From Glandiceps talaboti (lineage: Eukaryota > Hemichordata > Enteropneusta > Spengelidae): DNA of 64,000 bases. Location: contig NC_135566.1 of the NCBI RefSeq assembly GCF_964340395.1, forward strand, positions 18,596,501 through 18,660,500, in the 5' to 3' direction. The position numbers were made by a program, and so were the translations under genes. Position 1 is the first letter of the stretch. The number at the start of each line of letters is the position of its first letter. The notes beneath the pieces were generated by a model. That model did no database searches. It was given only the letters and a program-made list of their open reading frames with translations, and had not been told where the DNA came from. Positions 38,053 to 59,449 of the stretch are shown here, one piece after another.

Positions 38053-38133
38053 AGACTGAAAGATCCAGTCTTGTTTCCACTAAGGGTTGAAGCTTAGTAC
38101 ATGAATGGAAACAACGACTGGATCTTTCAGTCT
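38053..38133. repeat. Hairpin, 81 bp
   Basis: Arms AGACTGAAAGATCCAGTC and its complement are perfect, followed by TTGTTTCCA against TGGAAACAAC, with an unpaired loop of about 25 bases. Confidence 0.85.
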
Positions 38134-39217
38134 AACTACATGTACATAGCTTAGGTTGATTTGACCCCGAGTTCACCTACTATTTGTTTATATACCCAGC
38201 AGTACCAGGAACTGAGAGATGGAAAGGACAGTTATGTATACATGTCATTATAGGTGTGTCAAAAGTATCCCTGCATAGTAATACACTTATAGCAGATCTA
38301 GAGTTGCATGTAAGCCGGCTTCATGGGCAAAGGTACAATGTAGTCTGGATGCAAACGTGGTCTCTAATGTGCGTAGAGGTGTAAACTGTAACTAACGAGG
38401 GATTTGCCACTCCAGGAAATAGAGACATTTTCATAAACTAGTATTATCCCAACTGTAATATATGGCACAAGTAGATTATAATGCCGTTGGATTTCACACA
38501 TGATGTATACATACTTTAAATTTGAGTTCAAGAAAGACAATTAAGTCCAGGATTATGTATAGACCATCATTAATTAGTCTGGATGTCAACAATGTGGTCT
38601 CTAACTAAGTGGAAATGTAAATCATAACTATATCGTATAGGAACTAGACTAAATCATTTATTAAATCAGTTCCTAATCAGTTCCTAACCAGTTCTTCCTT
38701 TCTGAGAGCTTCACTTAAGTTCCCATGATTCATTGTACAGAATGAATAAACACTTGAATGAGATGAAAAGAGTTGGTATTTTAAAGTGATTAATACGATG
38801 AGGAAAGGGTAGTTACTTTGGATTTTTGGTATATAAAATAACTTTACTATGTTTTTCTACTTGAAAAAACAATGTGTTGTAACAGAGGCAAAGTGTCTGT
38901 TTGTAATACTGATTGCGAAAATCGAAAATGTGGACAATATTTGTGATTGTACACACAGGAAGTGATTTGTAAAGAAATTGGGTAAACACAAGTAATCACT
39001 AGGTCAAGTCTGTCATATCCAGTATGTCACTCCCCATATATATTGTAATTTCGCCATGCATAAATAGTTTAATTACTTGTGGTTTACACTCTCCCACAGT
39101 CCTCAGAGCTTCGCTTTACTAAAATTAACGCTAAAGGAATTATTTTGTATGTACCGATACCATCTACATAACATACTACATGACCGTACTTGAATAACCT
39201 TGTACTGTGCGCCCTCA

Positions 39218-39329
39218 TCGACCATAATAGAGATAACCATTCGTTGACGTGTGACTGACGCTCCATGTTTTCATGAAGCCCTGGGCATCGCAGTCACAGG
39301 TCAACGAATAGTTACCTCTGTGTGGTCGA
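39218..39329. repeat. Inverted repeat, about 112 bp
   Basis: TCGACCATAATAGAGATAAC plus CATTCGTTGAC mirrors GTCAACGAATAGTTACCTCT plus GTGTGGTCGA with a few mismatches. Confidence 0.75.
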
Positions 39330-39930
39330 CAATATTTCACAAGAAATGACAAACCACTGTATCTTTAATTGTTGGATGATATTCTTCTTACAATCAACAT
39401 CATCTAAAAATGTGAAAGACGGTATTTAAAACTAGGATTTGACAGGGTGTCAGTGAACCAGTCCATTTACAAGTCTAGAATCAGATAAATGGGAAAAAGA
39501 AGAAGTTTTATTTTCAAATGCAAATACATTAATACAATCCCACGCATTGAAGTTTTCAAGACATATCTGAAATATACATACAAGATTGAGGAAAAAATTG
39601 CTATTTCAAAAGACAGGAGGGACTTACATTTTAGAAAGGGGGGGGGGGGGGGTTGTAGAATATTTTGAGATGTAGGATTCTGTTATTGCTTTTCTCTATC
39701 TTGGCATTTTCCTTATCTGTTGTGTATTTGTCGTATGTAAAATTAAAAAAAAAAATATTTAAAAAAAAAGAAATTGAAAATATAATAATAATGGTAATTT
39801 ATTTCTTTATCTTGGTGACCAAAATAATTTTTAATCCAAATGCATATCAACAGAGATACAAAAGATCAACAACACCAAACTTCTGCCTATCAACATCTTG
39901 GCAAATTTCTACGAATAAAAAGTAGTGTTT

Positions 39931-41070
39931 ATTGGGCATACATGCCTGGGTAGATCTATGGAGGCAACCACTGATGCAGTGTGTAGAGGTGTTAGGGCAT
40001 ACATGCCTGGCTAAATCTATGGAGGCAACCATTAATGCAGTGTGCAGTAGTGTTAGGACATACATGCCTGGGTAGATCTATGGAGGCAACCACTGATGCA
40101 GTGTGTAAAGATGTTAGGGCATACATGCCTGGGTAGATCTATGGAGGCAACCACTAATGCAGTATGCAGTAGCGTTAGGGCATACATGCCTGGCTAGATC
40201 TATGGAGGCAACCACTAATGCAGTGTGCAGTAGTGTTAGGACATACATGCCTGGGTAGATCTATGGAGGCAACCACTAATGCAGTGTGCAGTAGCGTTAG
40301 GGCATACATGCCTGGCTAGATCTATGGAGGCAACCACTAATGCAGTGTGCAGTAGTGTTAGGACATACATTTTGTACATGCCTGGGTAGATCTATGGAGG
40401 CAACCACTAATGCAGTGTGCAGTAGCGTTAGGGCATACATGCCTGGCTAGATCTGTGGAGGCAACCATTAATGCAGTGTGCAGTAGCGTTAGGGCATACA
40501 TGCCTGGCTAGATCTATGGAGGCAACCACTAATGCAGTGTGCAGTAGCATTAGGGCATACATGCCTGGCTAGATCTATGGAGGCAACCACTAATGCAGTG
40601 TGCAGTAGCGTTAGGGCATACATGCCTGGCTAGATCTGTGGAGGCAACCACTAATGCAGTGTGCAGTAGCGTTAGGGCATACATGCCTAGGTAGATCTAT
40701 GGAGGCAACCACTAATGCAGTGTGCAGTAGTGTTAGGACATACATGCCTGGGTAGATCTATGGAGGCAACCACTAATGCAGTGTGCAGTAGCGTTAGGAC
40801 ATACATGCCTGGCTAGATCTATGGAGGCAACCATTAATGCAGACAGTGTGCAGTAGCATTGGGGCATACATGCCTGGCTAGATCTATGGAGGCAACCACT
40901 AATGCAGTGTGCAGTAGTGTTAGGACATACATGCCTGGGTAGATCTATGGAGGCAACTACTAATGCAGTGTGCAGTAGCATTAGGGCATACATGCCTGGC
41001 TAGGTCTATGGAGGCAACCACTAATGCAGTGTGCAGTAGTGTTAGCCCATACATGGCTGGCTAGATGATC
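39931..41070. repeat. 61-bp minisatellite, about 19 copies
   Basis: Units start GCATACATGCCTGG and contain AGATCTATGGAGGCAACCAC then AATGCAGTGTGCAGTAG. The spacing is exactly 61 for the first units; one copy has an 11-bp insertion near 40,370 and one a small insertion near 40,842. Two subtypes (GGGTAG and GGCTAG) are interspersed. Open frames across it are artefacts. Confidence 0.97.
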
Positions 41071-41524
41071 TATATAGGCAACCACTAATCCAATAACTTA
41101 ATGATCTAGGTAATGAGATTTGAAAGGTTATTCATGATCTCTGATAACCTTTGATGAGTTTGATTGATTAGTAGCCATGATCTATCTAATATATTACTTT
41201 GACTCTTAGTTACACGAGATCATCTCATATCGTGGTGTAAATTTGCTGTTATAATGAATGTTGTGTGTATTTGATGATGACATAATTTTATGAAAATATG
41301 GAACTTGATTCTAAAGATTGATAGGTTCATTGTAGCGAGCATTCTCTTAATCATTCATTCCCTTTATCAACATGTGTAGCAAACAAGGCAGCACCCACAG
41401 CAACTAATCTTTCAGTGTAGGAACTTGCATGAAAAGGAATAAGATTTCAGCATAGGCAGTGGTGTCTATGGTTTCAAGTACATTTTATGTACCAGTGATA
41501 ACTTGAAATAATGTGTGTACATAC

Positions 41525-41850
41525 TTGTGGTGTTTGCACTGCAGTGCAATGCAAAAGACATTACTGCACTTGTACCTGCATGCTCATGATACATACTATG
41601 TAACAGTAGGTACAATCCAGAAAATCATGTGATCGAATAGTAAAATTTTATGGGAATTTGATGTTTTGGATAAATAATTATATATGTAATAATAATTTGA
41701 TATTAATAACACCACCCTATACCATGTGAGTGCCAGTGTGGGTACTAAGGGATATTTGCACTCATGTTTGCAGTGTTTTCTGCAGTTCTTGCTATGCTGA
41801 AGAAAGTACAGCCACAGAAATCTCACGAAAATACCCCAAGTACAGCACAT
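41525..41850. repeat. Dispersed repeat, second copy of 7,900-8,260
   Basis: TTTGCACTGCAG...GTGAGTGCCAGTGTGG in the same order. Confidence 0.5.
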
Positions 41851-42332
41851 TTGATTTCACATGCTATGGGGTTCTGTCATATTCTGGCTAACAGTATAAA
41901 CTAATTTGTCAGGAGTAAACATTGGTATAGAATACTCAATTATAAATTGATTCTATAACCCAAAAAGATAGAAAAATCTCACTCACCACACAAAAGACAG
42001 GAAACTACTTCTAGTTACTACAAGGTTATTTCAGGAGAAGTACATGTACATGTAGTGTTTTTGCATTGAAGTCTGGCAACACTGGAACACATAAACTCTT
42101 CTGTTCTGACTTTCATTTAGTGTGCAAGTTTTCTGATTTACTTGTATTGGTTCTTTTTTTGCTCTGTGTCAGAATGATCTACATGTACAGACCCTGTTCC
42201 CACCTGATTCAATTTGAAACCAATTCGAACTTAATCAGTTCTATTCAGTCTGTTCAATACTGGTTTCTGTCCTCATGAGAAAACTGGGCAATGGATTTTA
42301 ATCAATGAAACCAATTTTAAAACTGATTTACT

Positions 42333-42388
42333 TTGAATTAGTTTGAAACCATCCCCCACGAGGTGGTTTCAAACTAATTCAATTAAAT
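42333..42388. repeat. Short hairpin
   Basis: TTGAATTAGTTTGAAACCA and its complement around a C-rich loop of about 16 bases. Confidence 0.7.
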
Positions 42389-42629
42389 CGGTCGTTATAA
42401 AGAAAGATCAACAAATGCAAACACTAATAATTATGCTGCAAATAAACAGTGCCCTCTAGTGGTTCAAGTACGAAGCAATGCGCATTCTGCATAATTGTGT
42501 AGTCTCTTCAATTTCTGTGATATGCCATGAAGTATGTTGAGTTCAGTGTGGCAGTTGATCCCCCTTGTCAATATGTCTACAAAGTGTAATAGATTGATGT
42601 TATTTTAAACAACGCCCTCTAGTGGTTCC

Positions 42630-42872
42630 CATGCCCACAGACTACCAATTCTGGTTATGGGGCTACCATAGTATGCAGCTGGTAGCCCACTCAGGCTACC
42701 ACTGATTATGCGATGAGGATGGAAGATTTACAAACATGGAAGTATTTCACATATTCCCAATACAGGAATATCTGTTTTCAGTTCAGGAATATCGGACTAC
42801 AGGTCACAATCCTTGGGCTACCAATTTCTGAAACTGTTAGCCCACGAGGACTACCAAAGTAAAACATTACTT
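42630..42872. repeat. Dispersed repeat, second copy of 17,734-17,990
   Basis: Same ordered motifs; both copies lie in introns of different genes. Confidence 0.75.
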
Positions 42873-43029
42873 GAGACATGGTTCAAGTATGTAGCAATGT
42901 ACATTTGTAAATTGGTATAATCTCATCAAATTTATGCCATAAAGTGTGTTTATAGTTAAGTTATGGTGACTGTCTACCCATATCAATACATGTACAAAGT
43001 GTAACTAATTTATTGATGATATATATCAG

Positions 43030-43255
43030 TTAAAGTGGCCATATGGATGAGGATTTGGTATTTATTTTGGATTTTTAATTTACAAAACAGTTTTATCATG
43101 GCTTCGTGTACGGAAAATCAATGTGAAACAACACATACTAAGTCTATGTTTGTAGTTCAATTCAGTGCAAAATGCTGAAAAGTGTGTAAAAAGTTTGTTA
43201 TTGTACATACATTTATCAAAATAACTAAGCAATATTTTTACAAAGCATTTTCTTG
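43030..43255. mobile_element. TTAAAGTGGCCATATGG-family element, copy 2 (right arm lost)
   Basis: Left arm TTAAAGTGGCCATATGGATG and TTGGTATTTATTTTGG; ends after the central TTGTTATTGTACAT part. Confidence 0.65.
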
Positions 43256-43982
43256 GTATAGGCAGAGAAAGGAAAATCTAGTAGGGAGCATGATTTTTGA
43301 ACCATTTTTTACATTTATACTTTTGATATGAAACATTGATGAATTAAACAGAATTCAGGAGCTTTTGTCCACTGAATTGCTAATACTATGCATAACAAGA
43401 AAACTGTAATGTAGAACTTGTTCAGGTCAACCATTTTTACAATCCATCATGAAAATTTCATGAAAAGATGTTCTGTATTGTCCTTTGATAGCACTAGCAG
43501 CCATAGAAAAAATAAGATTGCCACCCCAGGAAATAAATATTAAATATTCATGAATATTTATGTGAAGGAAATGAGCTCTTATGAATATTCAATATGCATC
43601 TAATGATTAATCACATCTGCAAAGACCCATGATGCAATGGTGTATCACTGAAAGAACCATAGTGGTGAAAAAGAGTTTCAATTTGGTGTGACTTGTCAAC
43701 CAAGTAAAAATCATGTGATGTGAAATTATGAAATGACTCTCCAGAACCTTAAGTTTATGAAAATACCTTTATTTCCTGCAGTGGTATTTCACTTTAATAT
43801 ATGTTAATATACAATGCATATGCCAAATCATATGTATTCCAACAGAAAATATGGCTTTATTATCACTTGGTTCTTCATTATTTGTTCTGTGATGCTCAAA
43901 ATATGATTTGAAACATTCAATACTTCCACTTATTTTCGAATTTACCTAAAGTTTGGCATGTGTGCACGTGTATGAGTATATT

Positions 43983-44130
43983 GCTCAGCAATATATTTCT
44001 TTGGTCAGCCAGAAAATATTTGTGACACAAAGGTTTTTGTCACAACTCACATTGTCTTCAACTCATAGCTTCAAAGCCATTCACGTCAATTTTGTTTCCT
44101 TTGGCTGAATGAAGAAAATTTTGAGAAACG
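43983..44130. mobile_element. TATTCCCCAATATT-family element, copy 4 (degraded core)
   Basis: TTTGGTCAGCCAGAAAATAT and GGCTGAATGAAGAAAAT arms with GTCACAA between, matching the inner part of the family. Confidence 0.45.
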
Positions 44131-44678
44131 GTATTTAAATATATTTTCAAAGTACTATCATTTGGTAAATGTCATTTTATGGCTCACAGCTAGACTGTCA
44201 ACAGTTGTCTTGACTTTTTTCGTAATTTATCTTTAATACTTTTGTCGCTGAAATTAATAGAATTAAACATAACATGGTGTGTGTTGGACATTCTGTGAAG
44301 TCAAGATGACTGTTCTAATCCACCGGACTTTCATTTCTATGAATATTCATGAGTGCCCTCGTTTATGCAAAGTTGAACTCAGATGCCTGGTTAACCACAA
44401 GGGGGTATTTGAGGAGATAGTACAGATGCTAGATTATATTTTATGTGTTTGAATCGTCAATGAGTAGTGCGCATTCTGTACGTGCATTGTGCATGTACAT
44501 ACTGACTACTATTACATTGTGTGTTGTAGGTTATGTTTTTGCACACAATTAGTATTTAAATAAAACATATTTCAGAAGGTTTTTTAGGAATACGACAAAA
44601 TATAATCTGCGTCTGAATACAGACTAGGTCACAGTGTTCATTGTTGTTAACAAAATGCTAATTTTGCTCTGTTGACAG

Positions 44679-45194
44679 GTTGCAATGGTTGAAGTACAGC
44701 TAGACTATGAATATCCAATACCCGATGGTTTGTTGGTGCTCTTCAGTGTCTGTACCACAGTGCTGGTTGTTGTACATCTTTTTGCACTCCTCATCAGCAC
44801 CTGTATTCTACCACATATCGAAGCAGTCAGCAATGTACACAGCATCACAGCCGTCAATGAGTCACCACACAATAATATGCAGTGTTACATCGAAATGGCA
44901 TGGGCGTTCTCAACCGTTATCGGCATCATGTTGTTTATTTTCGAAATTGCTATCATTTGTTGGGTGAAATTCTACGGTCACAGCACTAACGCTGCTATTG
45001 CAGCAACAGCGATAGTTGGACCTGCCATTATTGTGTTCTGCATCTTTGCTTTTCATTTCTACCGTAGCCTGGTCAAACATAAATATGAGAGGTCATCGCA
45101 GAATGTGGAAGAACTAGAGCACATGGCTTTACAGCTGCAAGAAAACGGACCTATGACACCATCGACCGCTACAGGAACAGTACAGACAGTCTAG
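44679..45194 (+). CDS. ORAI: ORAI exon 3 (TM1 to C-terminus)
   Basis: Single 516-nt terminal coding exon after acceptor CTGTTGACAG|. It reads VAMVEVQL, then TM2-TM4, and ends GTVQTV before TAG. The C-terminal tail is charged and helical ([20 protein letters not shown]), as in the STIM-binding helix of ORAI1-3. Identity to vertebrate ORAI is obvious across [17 protein letters not shown] and AWAFSTVIG. Confidence 0.98.
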   Translation, partial: VAMVEVQLDYEYPIPDGLLVLFSVCTTVLVVVHLFALLISTCILPHIEAVSNVHSITAVNESPHNNMQCYIEMAWAFSTVIGIMLFIFEIAIICWVKFYGHSTNAAIAATAIVGPAIIVFCIFAFHFYRSLVKHKYERSSQNVEELEHMALQLQENGPMTPSTATGTVQTV

Positions 45195-46254
45195 GATAGC
45201 GCATTTAACTTTGACACACTGTATATGCATTGCAGTGTGTGCTGCTGCACAGTATAAACCTTTTTTGCATAGTGCTTCATTTATTTTCAAAGTCAAGGAC
45301 ATTGTATCAATATCAGTGCAAATAAGTCAAGGAACTGTGAACTTGAAACCTGTCTTAGGGAAGAAAACAACATTACTATATCACTTTCTACAGTGTTTTT
45401 TGCCAAGGTTGGGAACCCCGGTAACAGAAAGGGGTAAAATTTGCATAGTTTCCAATATAATCTACCCTAATTTTGTTAGGGAACCCTGATAAAATGACAT
45501 GGGAAGCCTGGTAGATTTCACCTGCTTACCACCCTTAAAAACACTGCCGTATAATCCTAGCCAAGTTTAGGCTAACGTATAAAACCCAGAGACGTTATCT
45601 GGCTTGACACTTTATTCACCATATTTAGCTAAACCTTGCTGTCAAGCAAGATAACCAAGTCTCTAGGCTATGACTTACATGTTTCTATAGTCATCAGAGA
45701 TTATCATCCCCCCTAACTATACCCTTATTTGTATGCATACATACTAGAGGATAATTATACTAGCCATACAATGTATCAAATTTAGATGTTATCTGTATGT
45801 AGTGATAAAATACACACATATTTGCAACATGGTGCTTATTTTCTCTTAAAGAACAAAAACATGTGACAAACCAATGTTATTCTTTAGCTTCAAGAACGTT
45901 TTAAAAAGCCTTGCTATATTTTTCAGTATTAGTTTTAAAGAAGTATGTTGACAGGAGAACTACAGTGTTCAAAGATGATTCGTCTCAAATACTGAATACT
46001 GACTATAATGAATAACCATCATGACTATTTGACATGCTTTGCAAAAAAATGACCTTTGACCTGTAAGACACAAATCAGGTGGTCATATGCAAATAAGGAT
46101 GCAAATAACCTGTCCATACACTGTTTTGGTTTAGATATGTTTTCTTTCAGAAACATTGAAACCAGAGGAACTTTTATTTAACCAAACATTTATATTGCTA
46201 TAATATCGTATGGTGATTGGGTTAGGATGACCAGGCAAATGACTGCATAATTAG

Positions 46255-46575
46255 ATGTTATTCCCCAATATTTTGTAAAAGTAAAATACGAGTGACCAAA
46301 GTGGGCTTTGTCATTATTCGTCTAGCAACTCATAGTGACAAAACTCTTGGGTCACAAATATTTTCCAGCTGAATGAAGCAAAATATTGGAGAGTGGCGTA
46401 ATTATACCACTGCCAGTAATATCAAAATAAAAATTAGGGGAAGTAATGACAATTTTGAACGTTGTGACTCATATTTTGAACACAGCAGAATGAGTGACAC
46501 AGACATGCATTGTCATGACATAGAATGACCAGGGTATAAACTCCATATTTTTGGCTTATACATGGTATAACTTTT
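46255..46575. mobile_element. TATTCCCCAATATT-family element, copy 5
   Basis: Complete module order from TATTCCCCAATATTTTG to ACATGGTATAAC. It lies in the probable ORAI 3' UTR. Confidence 0.6.
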
Positions 46576-46965
46576 GTAGTAAAATTAACTCAATTAGGCT
46601 AAGCTATTGTAGATTTGTTTCATGAATTTTGCCATCCCTGTAGCGTCACAAAGGGGTGCTGTGATTTTTGTCAAGGTTGAGAATTGTCAAAGAAAGGTCA
46701 ACATTGGTGATATATATAGAAAGGAAAATTTGTTATCCATTTTACTATACTATCAGCAATATTATGATATGCTTTCTGCCCTATTTTAACTTTTGTAAAG
46801 CAGCTTTTGAAAAAGTTTTTATTTTATTTTAAAGGACGCATATAATGTATATTGGAATAGTAATACAGTATAATATTTGTAAGCTGGATTTAACATATGA
46901 ATGATTTACAAGTGTCATATGGAATAATAACAGAAGTTGCAATATGTACCTCTATTTCGCTATTT

Positions 46966-46971
46966 AATAAA
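46966..46971 (+). promoter_or_regulatory. Candidate poly(A) signal for ORAI
   Basis: AATAAA followed within 30 bases by T-rich sequence. The assignment is positional only. Confidence 0.35.
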
Positions 46972-47034
46972 ATATGATTTGATCATTTCATTATTGTAAT
47001 TATTGGTTATAAAGACACAGAGATATGGGATTGT

Positions 47035-47115
47035 GTTTGTATCTGAATGTAACGTCTTACAAAAGATTTGAACCACGATTGTGCCTCATTCCACAGAGAT
47101 GTATAATTGGGGACT
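47035..47115. repeat. Fragment related to the SINE at 53,220
   Basis: GATTTGAACCACGATTG...GGTAGGATAGAGG resembles GATTTGAACCATGATTG...GGTAGGCTAGAGTG at 53,317-53,395. Confidence 0.45.
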
Positions 47116-47207
47116 TGGTAGGATAGAGGGTACATTAGCAAAGATACCCTATAAAGGCAAAAACTCAACTTGCTTTCCTGAAATCACAAGTAATTGCAGG
47201 TGATTTT

Positions 47208-47608
47208 TAGTCTTATGGATTGGGTTCCGTCCGTCCGTCTGTCTGTCTGTCCGTCCAGAGCCGTTTCTTGGAGATGCCTGGACCAATTTTTTTCAAACTT
47301 GGTACAGGGGCAACGTACTATGGCATACATATGCACGTCAATTTGTTTCATGATATGATCCAATATGGCCACCTAGCAGCCATTTTGTTAGCAAATTTTC
47401 CCTGTCCAAAGCCATAACTCAGACATGCTTGAACAGATCTCATTCAAAGTTGGTATTAGGACAGTGTTCTATGACATACATGTGCATATTCATTGTTGTT
47501 GTGATACGATCCAATATGGCTGCCTGGCAGCCATTTTGTTGGCGCAGTTTTCATGCCCAAAGCCATAACTCAGACACGCTTGAACAGGTCGTCCCCCCCC
47601 CCCCCCCC
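47208..47608. repeat. Repeat with two related 170-bp halves
   Basis: Starts with a (CCGT/CTGT)n run at 47,228-47,260. AGCCATTTTGTT...CCAAAGCCATAACTCAGACA and GATCCAATATGGC occur twice. A poly-C run (47,593-47,609) follows. Confidence 0.7.
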
Positions 47609-48364
47609 GTACCCAACCCATCCTTTATTGTTGAATGGTTTATTCCATCATGTCATCTTGAAGAATAGGCATGTCCCATGTCCAACGAGGAGACACAACA
47701 TGAGTAGGCGTAACATAAGTAGGCATGTTCCATGTCCAATGAGCAGACGCAACATATCTAAGTCTTTTGATTTAGGTTCACAAGTGTTGTTGTGTGATCA
47801 GAGTAGTGATATCAAGAAAATGACAACATAAACTGCCAGTTCCTTAAAACCCAATCATACCGGGGACTGTGTCATTCTCAATGACTTGTAAATCATGAAA
47901 TGACTCCAGAACCCATAGTTTATGAAAATGACTTCATTTGATTTTTGTGGAGTGGCATTCCCTTTAATCATGTGTGCTTACAGAGGCTGCAATGGTTTGT
48001 ATATTCCCCTGGGACTTATAATGGGTTATTGTGCCATGGATAATATTTGTGAGTGTCTGGAGTTCTCAGGAAAACAAGCATATTATATTATAAATACATA
48101 TTGTAGGTTATGTGTGATTTTGACTTGATATTAGTCTGTTAAAAGGATTCAACCAAGATCACTATTTGTTGAAAGAACAGCCTGCTCAACTGTACAATTT
48201 TACTGCCTAGCTATGAAGCCACTAGTAGATGCATTTTATTAGCCACAAGGGATGTTATACAGCTTTCAGTCTTGTGGGTGAATAGTTGCTACATAATAGC
48301 ATGAGGTGTAATATGACGTCTACTAGTACACAAATGAAGCCAGGCAAGAAGTGTTTTATAACAC

Positions 48365-48442
48365 ATCTGATCACACCTAGAGCTCGTCGGAGGACAGGCG
48401 CATTATAAATTCACTTTATTATTATTATTATTATTATTATTT
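48365..48442. repeat. SINE-tail-like sequence ending in (ATT)n
   Basis: GCGCATTATAAATTCACTTT followed by about nine ATT units. Confidence 0.5.
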
Positions 48443-48449
48443 CCAGACA

Positions 48450-50215
48450 CATACTCTTTCCAAAGTTTAAAGCAAATTAAATCATCAGTAAAACTATGCT
48501 ATTGTCACAGTACCCTACGGAAAATAGAAAATGAATAGTGATCTTGTATGCAAATTGAGGTCACTACCAGTCAGTAGTTCATACCATGTGACACGGCCTA
48601 CCGGTAAGCCAATCACTGAAGGCTATATAAAAATTAGGTTATAATTGACTGTAGCATTGATTTTATCCCTTTGATTGAATATCGGATGCTTAGTTCGAGC
48701 CTGGGCATGTATTCATGAGTTTGCATGTAATTGCAACCATAGACCGTGAAGAGAATTCTCTCATCACATATGATGCAACATTGTTGTAATAGAATGATTA
48801 CCAAGGTTACCAGATACAACACTTTGAATGTTGCAAACAATACACATTATTCAAAAGATGTCTTCACCTAATGAACTATGTCTGTAAGTGTTACAATATA
48901 ACGTTTTGTCAGTACTAAATACAACTTCATTCATGCATGTTACAAATATTTTCAATGGCACTGAGGAACGATCCCACAATGTCACACAAGCTCGATAAAG
49001 AAACATCGTTCATTTGAGACAACGCCCCTATTATTCCAACCTTATAACCTTATAAACTTGTTTTAATACTGAGATGAGGGTAAACACATCAAAATAATAC
49101 TGGAATACCAAGCACTCTTTCTCACATTATAAGTACATTTTTATCACCTTATCAACATCTCACTAGTAAGGAGTAAAAAAAAATTGTTTTTATTTTATTT
49201 TATTATATATATTTGTTCATGTGTGAGTGTCTAGTTCAGGTTTTCCATTGTTTTCCAAATGGCCTCTGTGTTGTTTATTTCACATGGTTTCTGTGTTATT
49301 GGTTTCTTTTCATTACATCAGATGTACAGCCATTACAGATTGGAAGAATAGTTTTATTTTGTCTTTTTAAGTTGATGTCAGTTTCTGCATCCACTATTTC
49401 TTGCGAGACTTCAGGTTTTTCACGATTTTATTACTATTTTTCTCGAATACGTAAAATAAAGTTTAGGGTCTGCGTGAAAAACGATTTAACCGTAACCAAA
49501 CAACTCTTTTTTTCTTTTTTTTTGGCCTAAGTACAGAAGCTTTTATCAATGAAGGTGTGAAAATTTTCAGTAATCACATTGATACCAGACCCCTCCCCCT
49601 AAATGAAAAAAGTTCGCTTATTGAGCTTGTGCGATATTGTATGATCGTCCCTAAGTGATGCAGTGAAAGGGCAAGTGATTCAATTTTAGTGATGTTACAT
49701 AGACACACAGTGATCTTGGTTATATGGACCATAAAACTCACATAGTATTTTGAAATATATCATTTATTCGAAAATCTACAACTATTCCATATTGCAACAC
49801 AGTATAATAATGATTTGATAATAACATGTTTGAGTAATTACAATAATAATAGTAATCGTCATACACACTTCCCATTGCATTTAGACATGTTACAGCGCCC
49901 TCTATTGTCAAACATCAAATCAAAGTCATGGTGAACCGAATCTGGTATATATTTTATATTTGACAGTTCAAAGTTGGCATGCATTTTGCTTTATTTGATA
50001 TTAATAGTTTTCTCATTCAGGTGATAATGTTTAAAATAATCACTGACATTTACATATTGAGAACAGGATACACTGTGTGGCATCACTCAAAATGACTCAA
50101 TGGAAAATCCGTCAATGAGGAAGTTCCAAATCACCATCACTTGTAAGCTATCATTGAATCAAGCCATGGATGTCACAGTACAAAATAATCATTGCACAAT
50201 TTGCTATTTTGGAAC
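48450..50215. other. Intergenic, no gene recognised
   Basis: Between ORAI (plus) and the convergent EGF/CPCC gene (minus). AT-rich, short T runs only. Confidence 0.55.
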
Positions 50216-50220
50216 ATTCC

Positions 50221-50592
50221 TTAAAGTGGCCATACAGATGAGGATTGGGTATTTATTTTGGAATTTTATCCTGTAAAACAATTTTATCATGACATCATAC
50301 TTGAAAAATCAATGTGAAACAACATAGACCAAGTCTGTGTTTGTAACTCTATACATTGCAAAAAGCTAAAAAATGTGTAAAAAGTTTGTTATTGTACGTA
50401 CAATAACAAAGCCTTTACACATTTATTAATCTTTTATAATTTATTGAGTTACACACAACTGAGGACTTGGCATATCCTGTTTCACATTGATTTTTCAAGT
50501 AGGAAGTCATGATAAAATTGTTTTATAAATTAGAAATCCAAAATAAATACCCGAGCTACAATACATACCAAATCTGCCAATGCCCATAGGTG
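50221..50592. mobile_element. TTAAAGTGGCCATATGG-family element, copy 3
   Basis: TTAAAGTGGCCATACAGATG left arm, TTGTTATTGTACGTACAATA palindromic centre, right arm decayed after AAAATAAATACC. Confidence 0.7.
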
Positions 50593-50693
50593 ATAATGTA
50601 AACCTAATCAAGGCAATATTAAAAATTCAAGATCGTTCATTTAAAATTGAATGTCTCTCTGTAAAATGTAATTTGTCACATGATTCCGTACAT

Positions 50694-59195
<8,502 letters not shown>

Positions 59196-59296
59196 TGCAA
59201 TGTAGCAGAGTCTTTCCCCGTGGTGAGAAAAATAATTGATGTCTTGCAACCTTCGTATATACGTATCTGAAGAGTGTTCTTGGTTCCTGAGCAAAC

Positions 59297-59306
59297 TTAT
59301 ATAAGA
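59297..59306 (-). promoter_or_regulatory. TATA-like box of the EGF/CPCC gene
   Basis: CTTATATAAG, about 100 bp upstream of the ATG, would place the transcription start near 59,270 and give a 5' UTR of about 75 nt. The motif is palindromic, so its strand comes from the gene. Confidence 0.45.
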
Positions 59307-59449
59307 TAGTTTGTTACGCTGTTCATATGGAAACGCCTGAATCACCTTGACCCCAGAGAGTGGGTTTGAGAGGAATTAACACATATCTCTGTATATGTAA
59401 ACATAAGATTGATTGTACTTGTGTAGCGATAGAAATGTCACTAGCACGT

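Larger units (their letters stand above)
28871..44678 (+). other. ORAI intron 2 (about 15.8 kb), repeat-rich
   Basis: No further exon recognised on either strand. It holds two copies of the TATTCCCCAATATT element (one partial), two of the TTAAAGTGGCCATATGG element, a tRNA-derived SINE, the 61-bp minisatellite and several small hairpins, all listed separately. Stretches such as 35,480-37,250 are plain AT-rich sequence where nothing stands out. Confidence 0.85.
45195..46990 (+). other. Probable ORAI 3' UTR and downstream region
   Basis: AT-rich, non-coding and on the sense side of ORAI. It contains a degraded dispersed repeat (about 45,390-45,545) and a complete small transposable element (about 46,255-46,575). 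AATAAA at 46966-46971 is the best-placed poly(A) signal, giving a UTR of about 1.8 kb, but nearer variants could be used. Confidence 0.4.

Noticed and set aside
39847-41000. Repeated minus-strand frame (VASIDLARHVCPNT) as a repeat protein
   Set aside because: It is the translation of the 61-bp minisatellite; 61 is not a multiple of three, so the frame cannot continue regularly.
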